In this document: one piece after another, positions 27,464-37,000 of the stretch
Position numbering within the stretch: the stretch's first letter is position 1
Layout of the letters: each line of letters begins with the position of its first letter
Source: Waterburya agarophytonicola KI4
Lineage (GTDB): Bacteria; Cyanobacteriota; Cyanobacteriia; Cyanobacteriales; Xenococcaceae
DNA: 64,000 bases
Direction of reading: 5' to 3'
NCBI RefSeq assembly: GCF_020640915.1
Contig: NZ_JADWDC010000009.1
Span: 24,742-88,741 of the forward strand
Notes under the pieces: generated by a model
Seen by the model: the letters and a program-made list of their open reading frames with translations, nothing else
Database searches by the model: none
Told to the model about the DNA's origin: nothing
Program-made: the position numbers and the translations under genes

Positions 27464-28717
27464 ATGATGAATACCTATATTCTCAGTCTTTTAGTTATTG
27501 GCTTGCTATTGTTAGCTGTAACTTTAGGTTCGGGCTGGATAAAACGCTTACCTCTTTCCTATGCCCTAATTTATCTCATAGTAGGTATCGTATTAGGTTC
27601 ATATGGCTTTGGATTAATTGAAATAAGACCAAACACCGAATTTTTGGAAAGACTGACCGAATTTGTAGTTATTGTTTCTGTATTTGGTTGCGGATTAAAA
27701 ATTAATCGCCCCTTAAAACTTTGGGGATGGCAGTCTACGATTAGATTGATTGGGCTGCTGATGCCTATTTCTATCTTGGCATTAGCAGCGATCGCTCATT
27801 ACGTTCTGGGTATGGGTTGGGGGGCTGCGGTACTGATGGGAGCTATACTTGCACCGACAGACCCCGTATTAGCTTCAGAGGTACAGTTATCTCATGTAGA
27901 AGATAAAGACGAGTTGCGCTTTGCCTTAACCTCCGAAGGCGGTCTAAATGATTCTTTAGCGTTTCCATTCGTTTACTTCGGCATCTATGCCTTTAAAGAT
28001 GACAATTGGGACAACTGGTTTACCAAGTGGGTGGGAATCGATCTGCTCTGGGCGATCGCATCAGGGATTATCATGGGTATTATTGTCGCTAAAGCCATAG
28101 TATGGCTTGATCGCCATCTGCAAAAGCGTCGTCCTGCCGATGACTTGATGGAAGATTTTGTGGCACTGAGCATTATTTTGCTGACTTACTCCCTAACCGA
28201 ACTTGTGAACGGTTATGGCTTTTTGGCAGTGTTCGTAGCGGGGTTGGTGGTGCAGCGCAGTTATTTCACCCAGCAGGATAAACGCCTGGCACAGTTAGAA
28301 TTTACCGAACAGATTGAGAAGCTATTAGAAGTTACGGCGATCGTTATTTTAGGCTCTATGCTGTTAATCGAGCCGATGCTCAAATATGCAGGACAATCAT
28401 TACTCGTTGCGGGGTTGCTGTTTTTAGTGATTCGTCCTGTAGGAGTATGGTTAGCTATGTTAGGAGGCGATTTACCTAAAACAACTCGTTCTCTTATGGG
28501 TTGGTTTGGTATTAAAGGCTTAGGTTCGATTTATTATCTTACCTACTCATTGGGTAAAGGACTTTCGGGAACTGTGGCAGAACAGATCGCCTGGATTACC
28601 TATACGGTAATAGTGCTGTCTATACTGGTTCATGGAATCAGCGCATCTCCTTTAATGGCTTGGTATGAGGGAGTTAAAGAGAAATCAAAAGCTTCTCCTA
28701 CAAAAGCAGTTTCTTAA
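27464..28717 (+). CDS. Na+/H+ antiporter, CPA1 type
   Basis: This 417-residue transporter has about 12 predicted helices and CPA1 landmarks. These are LAPTDPVLASEVQL (the TDP unwound stretch), SEGGLNDSLAFPF with the acidic pair of the ion site, and a final helix with KGLGSIYYL then TYSLGKGLSG. It exchanges Na+ or K+ for protons across the plasma or thylakoid membrane. No long cytoplasmic tail follows, so it lacks TrkA-type regulatory domains. It is followed 54 bases later by a small gene and the diacylglycerol-kinase-like gene. Confidence 0.9.
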   Translation: MMNTYILSLLVIGLLLLAVTLGSGWIKRLPLSYALIYLIVGIVLGSYGFGLIEIRPNTEFLERLTEFVVIVSVFGCGLKINRPLKLWGWQSTIRLIGLLMPISILALAAIAHYVLGMGWGAAVLMGAILAPTDPVLASEVQLSHVEDKDELRFALTSEGGLNDSLAFPFVYFGIYAFKDDNWDNWFTKWVGIDLLWAIASGIIMGIIVAKAIVWLDRHLQKRRPADDLMEDFVALSIILLTYSLTELVNGYGFLAVFVAGLVVQRSYFTQQDKRLAQLEFTEQIEKLLEVTAIVILGSMLLIEPMLKYAGQSLLVAGLLFLVIRPVGVWLAMLGGDLPKTTRSLMGWFGIKGLGSIYYLTYSLGKGLSGTVAEQIAWITYTVIVLSILVHGISASPLMAWYEGVKEKSKASPTKAVS

Positions 28718-28771
28718 AACGTTTAAATTTCAAAACAATACAAACCCAAAAAAATAATTAGGAACTTCGTG

Positions 28772-28990
28772 ATGCTATTAAAAATCAAAAAAGATGATGT
28801 ACTAGTCGAAATTACTGAAATTATCGAACTGATTAATCCTTCCAGGGCAGAAGTAACAGCTCAAATTCAGGCAGGAGAAGAGGAACAACCACCCGAACCT
28901 TTTAAGAAGTCAGACTTAGTTTTTCCTTCTGGTGAAAATCTTCCTCAATGCTGGCTCGATAGCAACTATAAATCTAAAAAATCTAAATAG
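28772..28990 (+). CDS. Small conserved acidic protein, 72 residues
   Basis: A 72-residue cytoplasmic protein starts MLLKIKKDDVLVEITEIIEL and ends in a lysine/serine-rich tail. GAEEQPPEPF-type residues make a flexible middle, and the final FPSGENLPQCWL stretch is characteristic. I recognise no named domain. ATG 28772 follows TAGGAAC and is preferred to GTG 28769. It lies between the antiporter and diacylglycerol-kinase-like genes in the same direction and may be part of that run. Confidence 0.6.
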   Translation: MLLKIKKDDVLVEITEIIELINPSRAEVTAQIQAGEEEQPPEPFKKSDLVFPSGENLPQCWLDSNYKSKKSK

Positions 28991-29027
28991 ACTTACTTCA
29001 CCGTCAAACCTATTCTCCTCAAAAACT

Positions 29028-29984
29028 ATGAAGCGTTCAGCCTGTTTAATCTTTAATTCTGTCGCGGGACAGGGTGATTCTGACCAAGATTTAGCTATGA
29101 TAAAAAGCATCTTAGAACCAGAATTTGACCTTGATATTCAGTTTACAACCAAAGAAGTCAGTGGCGGAGAGTTAGCCCGCCAAGCAGTCGAGGGCCATGC
29201 CGAAATAATTCTTGCTTCTGGAGGAGACGGTACGGTTTCAGCGGTAGCCGAGGCTCTAATCAACACTGACATTCCTTTAGGTGCAATCTCTAGAGGAACA
29301 GCGAATGCCTTTGCTAATGCTCTGGGAATACCAGATACGGTTGAGGCAGCTTGCAAAGTAATTGTTGATGGTGCTACTCGAAAAGTGGATGCAGCAATGT
29401 GCAACGATAAACCGATGATTCTCTTAGCAGGAGTAGGTTTTGAAGCAGAAACCGTCGAAGATGCCGATCGCGAAGCTAAAGATCGCTTGGGTATGCTGGC
29501 TTATGTGTTATCTGGCTTAAAACAGCTTCGAGAAATGACTCAATTTACTGCCGAAATTGAAACTCCAGATAAAATAATTACGGTAGATACTGCTGCGGTA
29601 ACTATTGCCAATGCTGCTCCGCCCTCTTCTGTACTAGCCCGGGGAACGGCAGGTGTAATTTTTGATGATGGACTATTGGATATTACTATCCTTTCCCCAC
29701 AAACCGCAGCAGGCGCGATCGCTACTTCGATTCAGCTATTGCAAAGCGCTGCTAATGAAGAGACGGTAGAAAGAGAGGGAGTGGGATATCTGCGTGCTAA
29801 ATGGGTCAAGGTAACTACCGATCCCTCACAAAAGGTAGTGTTAGACGGCGAAATTATTGGTAAGACTCCCATCGAAGTCAAATGTATTCCTGGTGGATTG
29901 ACTGTTTTTGTTCCTTTAGAGTCTGAAGAACAGGCTGACGAACAGTTAGATAATTTGCCTGGAATAGACGTTAAATTGAAGTAG
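29028..29984 (+). CDS. Diacylglycerol kinase-like enzyme (YegS/LCB5 family)
   Basis: From ATG 29028 the enzyme has 318 residues and the family's catalytic domain. It shows the nucleotide loop ASGGDGTVSAVAEAL, SRGTANAFANALG and the acidic DGLLDI stretch near residue 222. The usual start MKRSACLIFNSVAGQG matches the fold's first strand, so the longer frame from 28932 is not used. Members phosphorylate diacylglycerol, sphingosine or undecaprenol; the lipid substrate here is unknown. It follows the small acidic gene by 37 bases. Confidence 0.85.
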   Translation: MKRSACLIFNSVAGQGDSDQDLAMIKSILEPEFDLDIQFTTKEVSGGELARQAVEGHAEIILASGGDGTVSAVAEALINTDIPLGAISRGTANAFANALGIPDTVEAACKVIVDGATRKVDAAMCNDKPMILLAGVGFEAETVEDADREAKDRLGMLAYVLSGLKQLREMTQFTAEIETPDKIITVDTAAVTIANAAPPSSVLARGTAGVIFDDGLLDITILSPQTAAGAIATSIQLLQSAANEETVEREGVGYLRAKWVKVTTDPSQKVVLDGEIIGKTPIEVKCIPGGLTVFVPLESEEQADEQLDNLPGIDVKLK

Positions 29985-30013
29985 TTTATTGCTGGGATTA
30001 CACCACAGTCAGG

Positions 30014-30814
30014 ATGAAATCAGAGAAGATCGTAAAGGAAACTAATTTAGAAATTCCTAGCATTCCTAATGTTAGTTTGGTAGCTTTCTATGGTCATAAA
30101 TCGCCCCAGTTAAAAGAATTAATTCAACAACTACAAAGAGAGATAACCAGTAGTCTGGGAGGAGATAGTTTTATTCCCTACCAACTAGAACAAGTCCATG
30201 CCACTGTTATTGGTTGTGAAGGCTTGAAAACTCAATCGGGGGTAATAAATAAATGGTTTTGCGATCGCAGACAAGAAACTAGGTATATAGATTTTCCTGG
30301 TTTAATTAATTATCTTCAACATCAAGTAGATTTACCTTTAACTATTCGTTTTGGGGGATACGATCGCGACGGGGAATATAATTATTTCAGTCGTAACGAA
30401 CATCTTTATTATCGCTCGTTTCAACTCCAGCCAGCAAAAGAGGGGGTCATACCCATCTTAATTGGTTGGTCGTGGCAAGATAATCGAGTAACTTTAGGGA
30501 TAGATAAGCTACGTCGTAATTTTCAGCAATTCAATTTGCTACATAAATATCATGAAACTACCGATGCCATAGATAATGACTTTTATCTACGCTTGGGTAC
30601 GATAAATTGTCAATCAAGGGATTCAGAAATACAAGCGATCGCTAATAATATTCGTAGTTTATTAGAAACCCAATCCCCATTATCTATTCCCGTCAAGAAA
30701 AATAATTTAGCTTTTGCTCGATATCAAGATTTATCTTTGACTCCCACAACGACCAAAATAATCCCCATTGCTCAAATAACTGCCAATCTACTTGAGGAAA
30801 TGTATCCCGTATAA
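30014..30814 (+). CDS. Hypothetical protein with an HxTV motif
   Basis: A soluble 266-residue protein begins with 18 polar residues, then NVSLVAFYGHKSPQL. It carries HATVIGCEG near residue 64, like half of a 2H phosphoesterase active site. I find no second HxT/S motif, so the 2H assignment is only a lead. The middle has aromatic-rich segments (DGEYNYFSRNEHLYYRSFQ) and no membrane region. It follows the lipid-kinase-like gene by 29 bases and precedes the Hsp70-like gene by 83, all on the plus strand. Confidence 0.6.
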   Translation: MKSEKIVKETNLEIPSIPNVSLVAFYGHKSPQLKELIQQLQREITSSLGGDSFIPYQLEQVHATVIGCEGLKTQSGVINKWFCDRRQETRYIDFPGLINYLQHQVDLPLTIRFGGYDRDGEYNYFSRNEHLYYRSFQLQPAKEGVIPILIGWSWQDNRVTLGIDKLRRNFQQFNLLHKYHETTDAIDNDFYLRLGTINCQSRDSEIQAIANNIRSLLETQSPLSIPVKKNNLAFARYQDLSLTPTTTKIIPIAQITANLLEEMYPV

Positions 30815-30897
30815 GTCTTGTTACCTAATTAATCAACCAAGATGCGATACACTAATTCCCAATTAATAAACTTATTAGACTGGCTTCAAATTCTGCA

Positions 30898-32514
30898 ATG
30901 GTAAATAATTCTAATTCTACTAGCTCTTACGCAATTGACTTTGGTACTAGCAATACGGCGATCGCCCGTTGGAATGCTGTTACCCAAGAAGGAGAATTAG
31001 TCAGGTTACCTAGTTTATCTCAACAATTTGCTTCTTTGCCCCCTCTAATTCCTAGTTTGATATATGTAAAAAATGCCCAAAAGCGTGAAATTATTGCAGG
31101 ACAAGCAGTACGCGATCGCGGTTTGGATTTTGCCAATAATCCGCGTTTTTTTCGTAATTTCAAGAGAGGAATTGCCACGGATATTCAAGGATTTTTACCC
31201 GAGCTAGATGGTCAAAATTTATCTTTCGAGCGGGTAGGAGAATGGTTTTTGCGAGAATTAATCGTCAATCTTCAAGGAGAAACAAAAGAGAATTTAGAGT
31301 CTCTAGTCTTAACTGTACCCGTTGATAGTTTTGAATCCTATCGCAATTGGTTGATGGGGGTGTGTCAGTCTTTAGCTGTCGAGCAAATTAGAATTCTAGA
31401 CGAGCCGACTGCTGCTGCTTTGGGATATGGTGCAGTAGGAGGAGAATTGTTGTTAGTAGTGGATTTTGGTGGAGGTACGATCGATCTCTCCTTGGTGCAA
31501 CTATCTACTACAGCGGTTCAAACTCGCGGTTATATCCTCAAGTGGGGGCAAAAAATGCTGGGGGAGAACTCAGCCCAAAAAAAGAACATCGCGCGGGTAA
31601 TTGCCAAAGCTGGTGCTAACCTGGGAGGAGCAGATATTGATAATTGGCTAGTAGATTATTTTGCTCGCACTCAAGAATTGCCCAAGTCTAGTTTGACTAC
31701 TCGTTTGGCAGAAAGACTGAAGATTAAACTGTCTGAAGAGAAAGAGGCTAGAGAAGTTTACTTTAATGATGAAACTTTAGAAACTTATGAATTAGGGTTA
31801 GATCGTCCAACTTTCGAGCGCATTTTAGAACAACAGGGTTTTTTCGATCGCTTGGACGATTTGATGACTCAGGTTTTACAACAAGCAAGACGTAATGGTG
31901 TGGAAAATACTGAGATTGATAGTATACTTTTAGTAGGTGGATCAGTAAAAATACCAGCAGTACAAAACTGGATCAAACAATACTTTGATGAAGCTTTGAT
32001 AAAGAATCAACGGCATTTTGAGGCGATCGCTACGGGAGCATTGCAAGTGTCTCAAAGCGTTGAAATAGAAGACTTTTTATACCACAGTTATGGCATTCGT
32101 TATTGGAATCGTAAAATCGGGCGTCACGATTGGCATCCAATTATTAAAACAGGGCAGCCTTATCCAACCAATCGCCCAGTGGAACTGGTTTTGGGAGCTT
32201 CTACCCCTAATCAAAGCAGTCTCGAATTAATTATTGGTGAATTAGCTGCCGAGACTGGCAATACAGAAGTTTATTTTGATGGGGATCGGCTGATTACTCA
32301 TGCTGTAGATGCTGATAATACTCAAGTTCAGCCTTTAAACGATCGCGAAGGAGCAAGAACAATCGCCAAGTTAGAGCCTCTGGGAAACCCTGGAAGCGAT
32401 CGCCTAAAACTTCTCTTCAACATAGATTCTCAGAGATATTTACGCATCACTGTAGAGGATTTATTGACCCAACAAACTTTACTGAATAATTACATTGTGG
32501 TGCAGCTAAATTGA
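30898..32514 (+). CDS. Hsp70-like ATPase
   Basis: A 538-residue Hsp70-fold ATPase shows the phosphate loop YAIDFGTSNTAIARW near residue 11, DEPTAAALGYGAVGG at about residue 168, LLVVDFGGGTIDLSLV, and the adenosine loop LLVGGSVKIPAVQNWI. The ATPase domain occupies about 400 residues. The remaining 130 are short and beta-rich and lack a DnaK-length lid, so its client mode differs from DnaK. Similar stand-alone Hsp70-like proteins occur in cyanobacteria. No DnaJ or GrpE partner is nearby. Confidence 0.85.
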   Translation: MVNNSNSTSSYAIDFGTSNTAIARWNAVTQEGELVRLPSLSQQFASLPPLIPSLIYVKNAQKREIIAGQAVRDRGLDFANNPRFFRNFKRGIATDIQGFLPELDGQNLSFERVGEWFLRELIVNLQGETKENLESLVLTVPVDSFESYRNWLMGVCQSLAVEQIRILDEPTAAALGYGAVGGELLLVVDFGGGTIDLSLVQLSTTAVQTRGYILKWGQKMLGENSAQKKNIARVIAKAGANLGGADIDNWLVDYFARTQELPKSSLTTRLAERLKIKLSEEKEAREVYFNDETLETYELGLDRPTFERILEQQGFFDRLDDLMTQVLQQARRNGVENTEIDSILLVGGSVKIPAVQNWIKQYFDEALIKNQRHFEAIATGALQVSQSVEIEDFLYHSYGIRYWNRKIGRHDWHPIIKTGQPYPTNRPVELVLGASTPNQSSLELIIGELAAETGNTEVYFDGDRLITHAVDADNTQVQPLNDREGARTIAKLEPLGNPGSDRLKLLFNIDSQRYLRITVEDLLTQQTLLNNYIVVQLN

Positions 32515-32861
32515 TGAACCATACTGTAATATGTAGATAAGTAAATACCATGAGCCAATATTTTGAAGATTTAGTATCAATGTGGTAATTACTTAGTTAT
32601 TTATGCGGTTAAATCCCGATTAAAGACAAATTTAAGTAAAAACTATGGTAAAAATCTAACTTGAGATTGATACAGTCGTTCAAAAATACACTTTGGTAAT
32701 TAATAAAACTACAACTAGACTGGGACGAAATACTACCTTTTTCTTGACAAATACTTAGTTATAAGTACTTAAAGGCATAAATCGAAAATATAAACGTAGA
32801 AGTATGACAAACCTGATAAATTAAGTATTCACCAGAAACTATACAAATATCTTAAAAAGCT
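32515..32861. other. Intergenic region, AT-rich, no gene seen
   Basis: There is no coding frame with protein character. A TTGACA at about 32746 lies 110 bases before the WecG-type gene, but no good -10 sits at the normal distance. It probably contains the promoter of that gene. Confidence 0.4.
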
Positions 32862-33650
32862 ATGAAAGCGAAGAGAGTAAATATACTAGATATTCAAATT
32901 GATAATATAGGCATGCAAGAGCTATTAGAAAAGCTCAGAGTTGGTGGGGTAGTATTTACACCAAATGTCGATCATTTGGTCAAATTACAAAAAGATCGTC
33001 AGTTTTATTGGGTTTATCAAGAAGCTGACTATCGAGTATGTGATAGCCAACTCATTATGTATGCTTCGCGTTTTTTGGGAAAACCCATTGGCGAAAAGGT
33101 ATCGGGTTCGGATTTATTTCCTGCTTTTTACCAACGTTATGGCAATGACGAAAACGTTAAAATATTTTTGCTCGGTGGTTTAGAAGGGGTTGCAGAGCAA
33201 GCACGCCATAATATTAATCAAAAAGTAGGTCGTAATATGGTGGTAGAGACTTATTCTCCTCCTTATGGTTTTGAAAAGGATCCGATGGAGTGTCAGAAAA
33301 TTATCGACTTGATCAATAACTCTGGTGCAAGTGTCCTCGCTGTGGGAGTAGGCGCGCCCAAACAAGAGAAATGGATTTGTCGCTACAGATCTCGCTTGAC
33401 TTCGATTAAGACTTTTTTAGCCATAGGCGCAACTATCGATTTTGAAGCAGGAAACCTCAAAAGATCTCCTGCATGGATGAGTTCGATTGGTTTGGAATGG
33501 CTTTATCGACTTGTGTCAGAGCCTGGCAGATTGTGGAAAAGATATTTAGTCGAAGATCTGGCTTTTTTCGTGTTAATTTTTCGCCAAAAATTTAACTTAA
33601 ACCGCAAAAGAAAATTTTCTCGTAACGAAAATTTATTTGAATCGAGATAA
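32862..33650 (+). CDS. WecG/TagA/CpsF family glycosyltransferase (GT26)
   Basis: The enzyme has 262 residues and the family signatures. The start shows VNILDIQIDNIGMQELL, then VFTPNVDHLVKLQ (acceptor site Asp), DSQLIMYASRFLGKP, VSGSDLFPAFY, LLGG near residue 105 and GVGAPKQEKWI. It transfers a ManNAc-type residue onto a prenyl-pyrophosphate-linked sugar. The Lys/Arg-rich tail (FNLNRKRKFSRNE) fits membrane association. It stands between two large non-polysaccharide genes, although the polysaccharide loci lie on both sides within 10-15 kb. Confidence 0.9.
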   Translation: MKAKRVNILDIQIDNIGMQELLEKLRVGGVVFTPNVDHLVKLQKDRQFYWVYQEADYRVCDSQLIMYASRFLGKPIGEKVSGSDLFPAFYQRYGNDENVKIFLLGGLEGVAEQARHNINQKVGRNMVVETYSPPYGFEKDPMECQKIIDLINNSGASVLAVGVGAPKQEKWICRYRSRLTSIKTFLAIGATIDFEAGNLKRSPAWMSSIGLEWLYRLVSEPGRLWKRYLVEDLAFFVLIFRQKFNLNRKRKFSRNENLFESR

Positions 33651-33692
33651 TTTTACGTAAGAATAACTTAAATAACTTATTCTTACGTAAAA
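33651..33692 (+). terminator. Perfect 16-bp hairpin after the WecG-type gene
   Basis: TTTTACGTAAGAATAA (33651-33666) and its exact complement (33677-33692) with a 10-base loop begin directly after the stop at 33650. The stem is AT-rich and a T-tract is lacking, but placement suggests a transcription terminator or RNA-stability hairpin. The arms contain the small palindrome TTACGTAA. Confidence 0.55.
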
Positions 33693-33882
33693 TAAAGACA
33701 AATCGAGATAGTTAGTTTGATTATTAGTTTGATTAGTCGAGAAGAATTTATCATATGTTTCAAACTTATAAAGTAAGTTTGAAGTTTTAGATTAAAAGTA
33801 TAGATTTAGTTACAATTTTGTAGATTAACTAGCAAGAGTAAGACATACTATTATTATGCAAGACTAAAACGAGGAATTGATA

Positions 33883-34035
33883 ATGTTGGAAAGAATACTA
33901 CTAGCGGGAATTGTTACATTTTGTATATATATATATTTGAATTTTGGTGGAAACTCATCTAACTCACCTACTTTAGATGGGAGAGTAAAAATAATGCCTG
34001 AATTTCTCAGCAAGGCTACTTTTTTTACTTGGTAA
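33883..34035 (+). CDS. Candidate small membrane peptide, 50 residues
   Basis: ATG 33883 is preceded by GAGGAATTGATA (a good ribosome site) and encodes MLERILLAGIVTFCIYIYLN, one hydrophobic helix, then a short polar tail ending KATFFTW. It is too short for routine gene calls. It lies after the hairpin and convergent with the 1329-residue membrane gene. I know no family for it. The AT-rich DNA could produce such a frame by chance, so the evidence is the ribosome site and the helix only. Confidence 0.35.
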   Translation: MLERILLAGIVTFCIYIYLNFGGNSSNSPTLDGRVKIMPEFLSKATFFTW

Positions 34036-34067
34036 TGATGCTTTTAAATCAATAAGAGATAAATCTT

Positions 34068-37000
34068 TTATTGCCAATTTTGTAGTTTTTGATTGTAGTT
34101 TTGTAATTTATTTGTTAAGCGATCGCGATTTTTTTCAAATCCAGCAGCGACAATAATAGAGACAATTCCTACTAACAAACCAACTACCCATTTTAAGAAA
34201 CCATAGGCTGCAACTAAAGTTATTAATTGATAAATTACGCTCAAAATTAGGGTAACAGTGCCAGAAAATAATAAGGCTCTTATTTTTAAACCCAAACCGA
34301 TGAATATTAGTATAAAGCTAATAACCCCAGGAATTATTCCTGGATCTTGATAGAAAAGAGCGACAAAGCAAATAATACTGCAACCCACCACCCGCAACAA
34401 GTGGCGTTGTCTAGGTTGAGATCTAAAATAAGGATCGAATTGAGCAATATATAATACTGATAGGCTGGCAATTCCCGCCAACCAAATCAATTCTGTATTA
34501 AATTGCCAAACTAGTCTGATGATTCCCCAGTTGATAAATCCCAGACTGATATAACTCCAACGTAGATTTTTTTGTCCGTAGGCAATACGCAGATAAAAAA
34601 GAGCAGTGACAAATAAACTGAAGTAGGATATATCTTCTGCTGTTACTAACGCCATCAGTGCGGGGGTAACTACGGCTGCTCGTTGCCAAGGAGTAACGCG
34701 CCAGCCCAAGTTTTGCCAGGGTATTTGATAGATTAAACAAGCAATGGCGCAGGTAAAGATAACTCGCCAAGGATCGAAGAAACTCAGTTTGCTAATAATT
34801 AGTCTGCTATAAATCAAGGTAGCAATAATTTCGACTAATCCAACATATACCCACCAGTCATTGGTTTGCTTGGAGGCGGCTGGGGTATCGCGATCTTTTC
34901 CTTGAATGACGGCATAGGCACCAAGACAAAAACTAGTAGCAATACTCAAGGGAGTTAGGCGGGGAGTAGTGCTTTCAATGGCGATACTGGCAGCAATAAT
35001 TTTCAGGATACTACTAATTGCCCAATGGATGTGAGCGACTAAAATAACTCTCGATAAACTGAGGTGAAAAAGAGTTTTGTGTTGGCGTTGACGACACCAC
35101 CAAGCACTCAAACGATAGCAAAAAGCGATCGCGGCTGCCACTAAAGCTAAGATGGTTAAACCATCAGCCGCACTACCTCCAGATGACTGTTGCATCTGAT
35201 AAATCACTATTTCATAGATCCCCAACGAGATGCCAATAAAACCCAGGTAGTTAGTTACTAGATTTATCTTGCGGTTGGGTTGGGAGGTGTTGATTAGGAT
35301 AAAGGCTGCACTAAGGGTTATTAAACCTGTATAGATATTGTAAAGAGATAATCGCCATAATATGGCTAATGCGGTATATATTAGGGGGGTAGAAGCTAAG
35401 TTTAATTTTGCCCAAGATGAATTGTTTTTAACTGCTGGTTGCATCAAACTCCAGGCGCATAATCCTAGAATGATGTTAGTAACGGCGAAGCTGAGATCTC
35501 TACCTCCTAAAAATGCCACTATTCCGATAGCTAGTAATTCTATTAACCAGCCAACGGTATATAAAACTAAGTTGTGGGGTTGCTTTTGATAACGCCAGAT
35601 AACTGCACCTAAAATTAACGCACTAGTTAATAGATACTGGGGATAGCGGTTGAAGTTGTCTAGATCTAGATAAACTATACTCAAGATAACTAGATTAATC
35701 GCCGTTAAAGCGATCGCCCAATAATCGGCTGCTTGAATATATTTTTCAATCAGTTTATAGTTTTTGGTTTCCATTCCCACTCCCAAAACTCCAAAAGCAG
35801 TGCGTTGGGAAATATAACTAAATTTGGGAGTTGCAATAATCTCTGTTAAATATTGGCGGAATTGATACAAGGCAAGAATAAGTATTGCACCTACGATTAA
35901 CCAGTTTTCATTACTAACAACAATATCTAGCAGGCTGGCTAATAAACCCAAACCAAAAGCAACATGAATGACTGTTACCCAAGTACGTCGAAGATGAAAA
36001 CCATTAAAATACATTAAGGCGATCGCCATACTCAAGCCAATCGATCTAGTTACGGGGTGTCCTAATATTAATAACTGGGGGATAATTAATGCTATACAAC
36101 TCAAAGATGTTGCGATGCGACGCTGCTGCATCCTGCGAGTATGTTTAGCCACCCAGGTTAACATCCCAGGAGTAATCAACCAGATTAATCCCCAAGCTGA
36201 AGTAATTAGTTTTAGCGCACGAGAATCAACGATATGGGATGCAAAACAGAAATAACTAGCAGCAGCTAATAATAAACCTGCATACCAACAGGTTTCCTTG
36301 GCAACAGATAAAAAATTATATTTGGGTTTTTGGTAATTCTTGGTTTCCAGGCTATGAATATACCATTCTCCCGCCATTAATAAAACTAAGATGCTACCCC
36401 ATACAGGTTGACTTAAATTGGGGAAAATTAGATCGATTCCGTTAACCAGTGTAATTAATCCTAATAGATGAGTTAGATAAATTAACCAGATTCTAATGGG
36501 TTGGCGAATATAAGCTACATAACCTAGTGTTGCTGTAGAAAATAAGAAGTTGAGCGATCGCCATGTAAGGTTTGATAAACTGAGATAGGTTAATGCCACG
36601 CCCAACAAAAAAGTTAGAGTTTCGGCGTAGTTGGCTAATTCTGATTTTTGTCGGCGATATAACCAAGAAGCAACAGCTACAAATAAAATTAGGTAAGGAA
36701 ACAGGGTAACGCCAAATACTGACTCTGGTAGATATTCGCTTTTGCTAATCGTAACAGCTAGATTTAAGGCATTATCGGCGATATTATCGGGAATTAATTC
36801 TTTGGAGACAAAGACAGTTTGTAAACCAATCAAGAAGATGGCGGTTAAATCTCGTTTGCGCCAATAAAGAGTAAGTCGTTGGCTAAATAAATGAATAGTC
36901 AAGACACTTATACCGACAGTTTGCCAGAAAAATAACGGCGAATTAAATAAGCCTCCTAATACAGAGATTGACCAAGTAACAATAAACAAGATAATACTAA

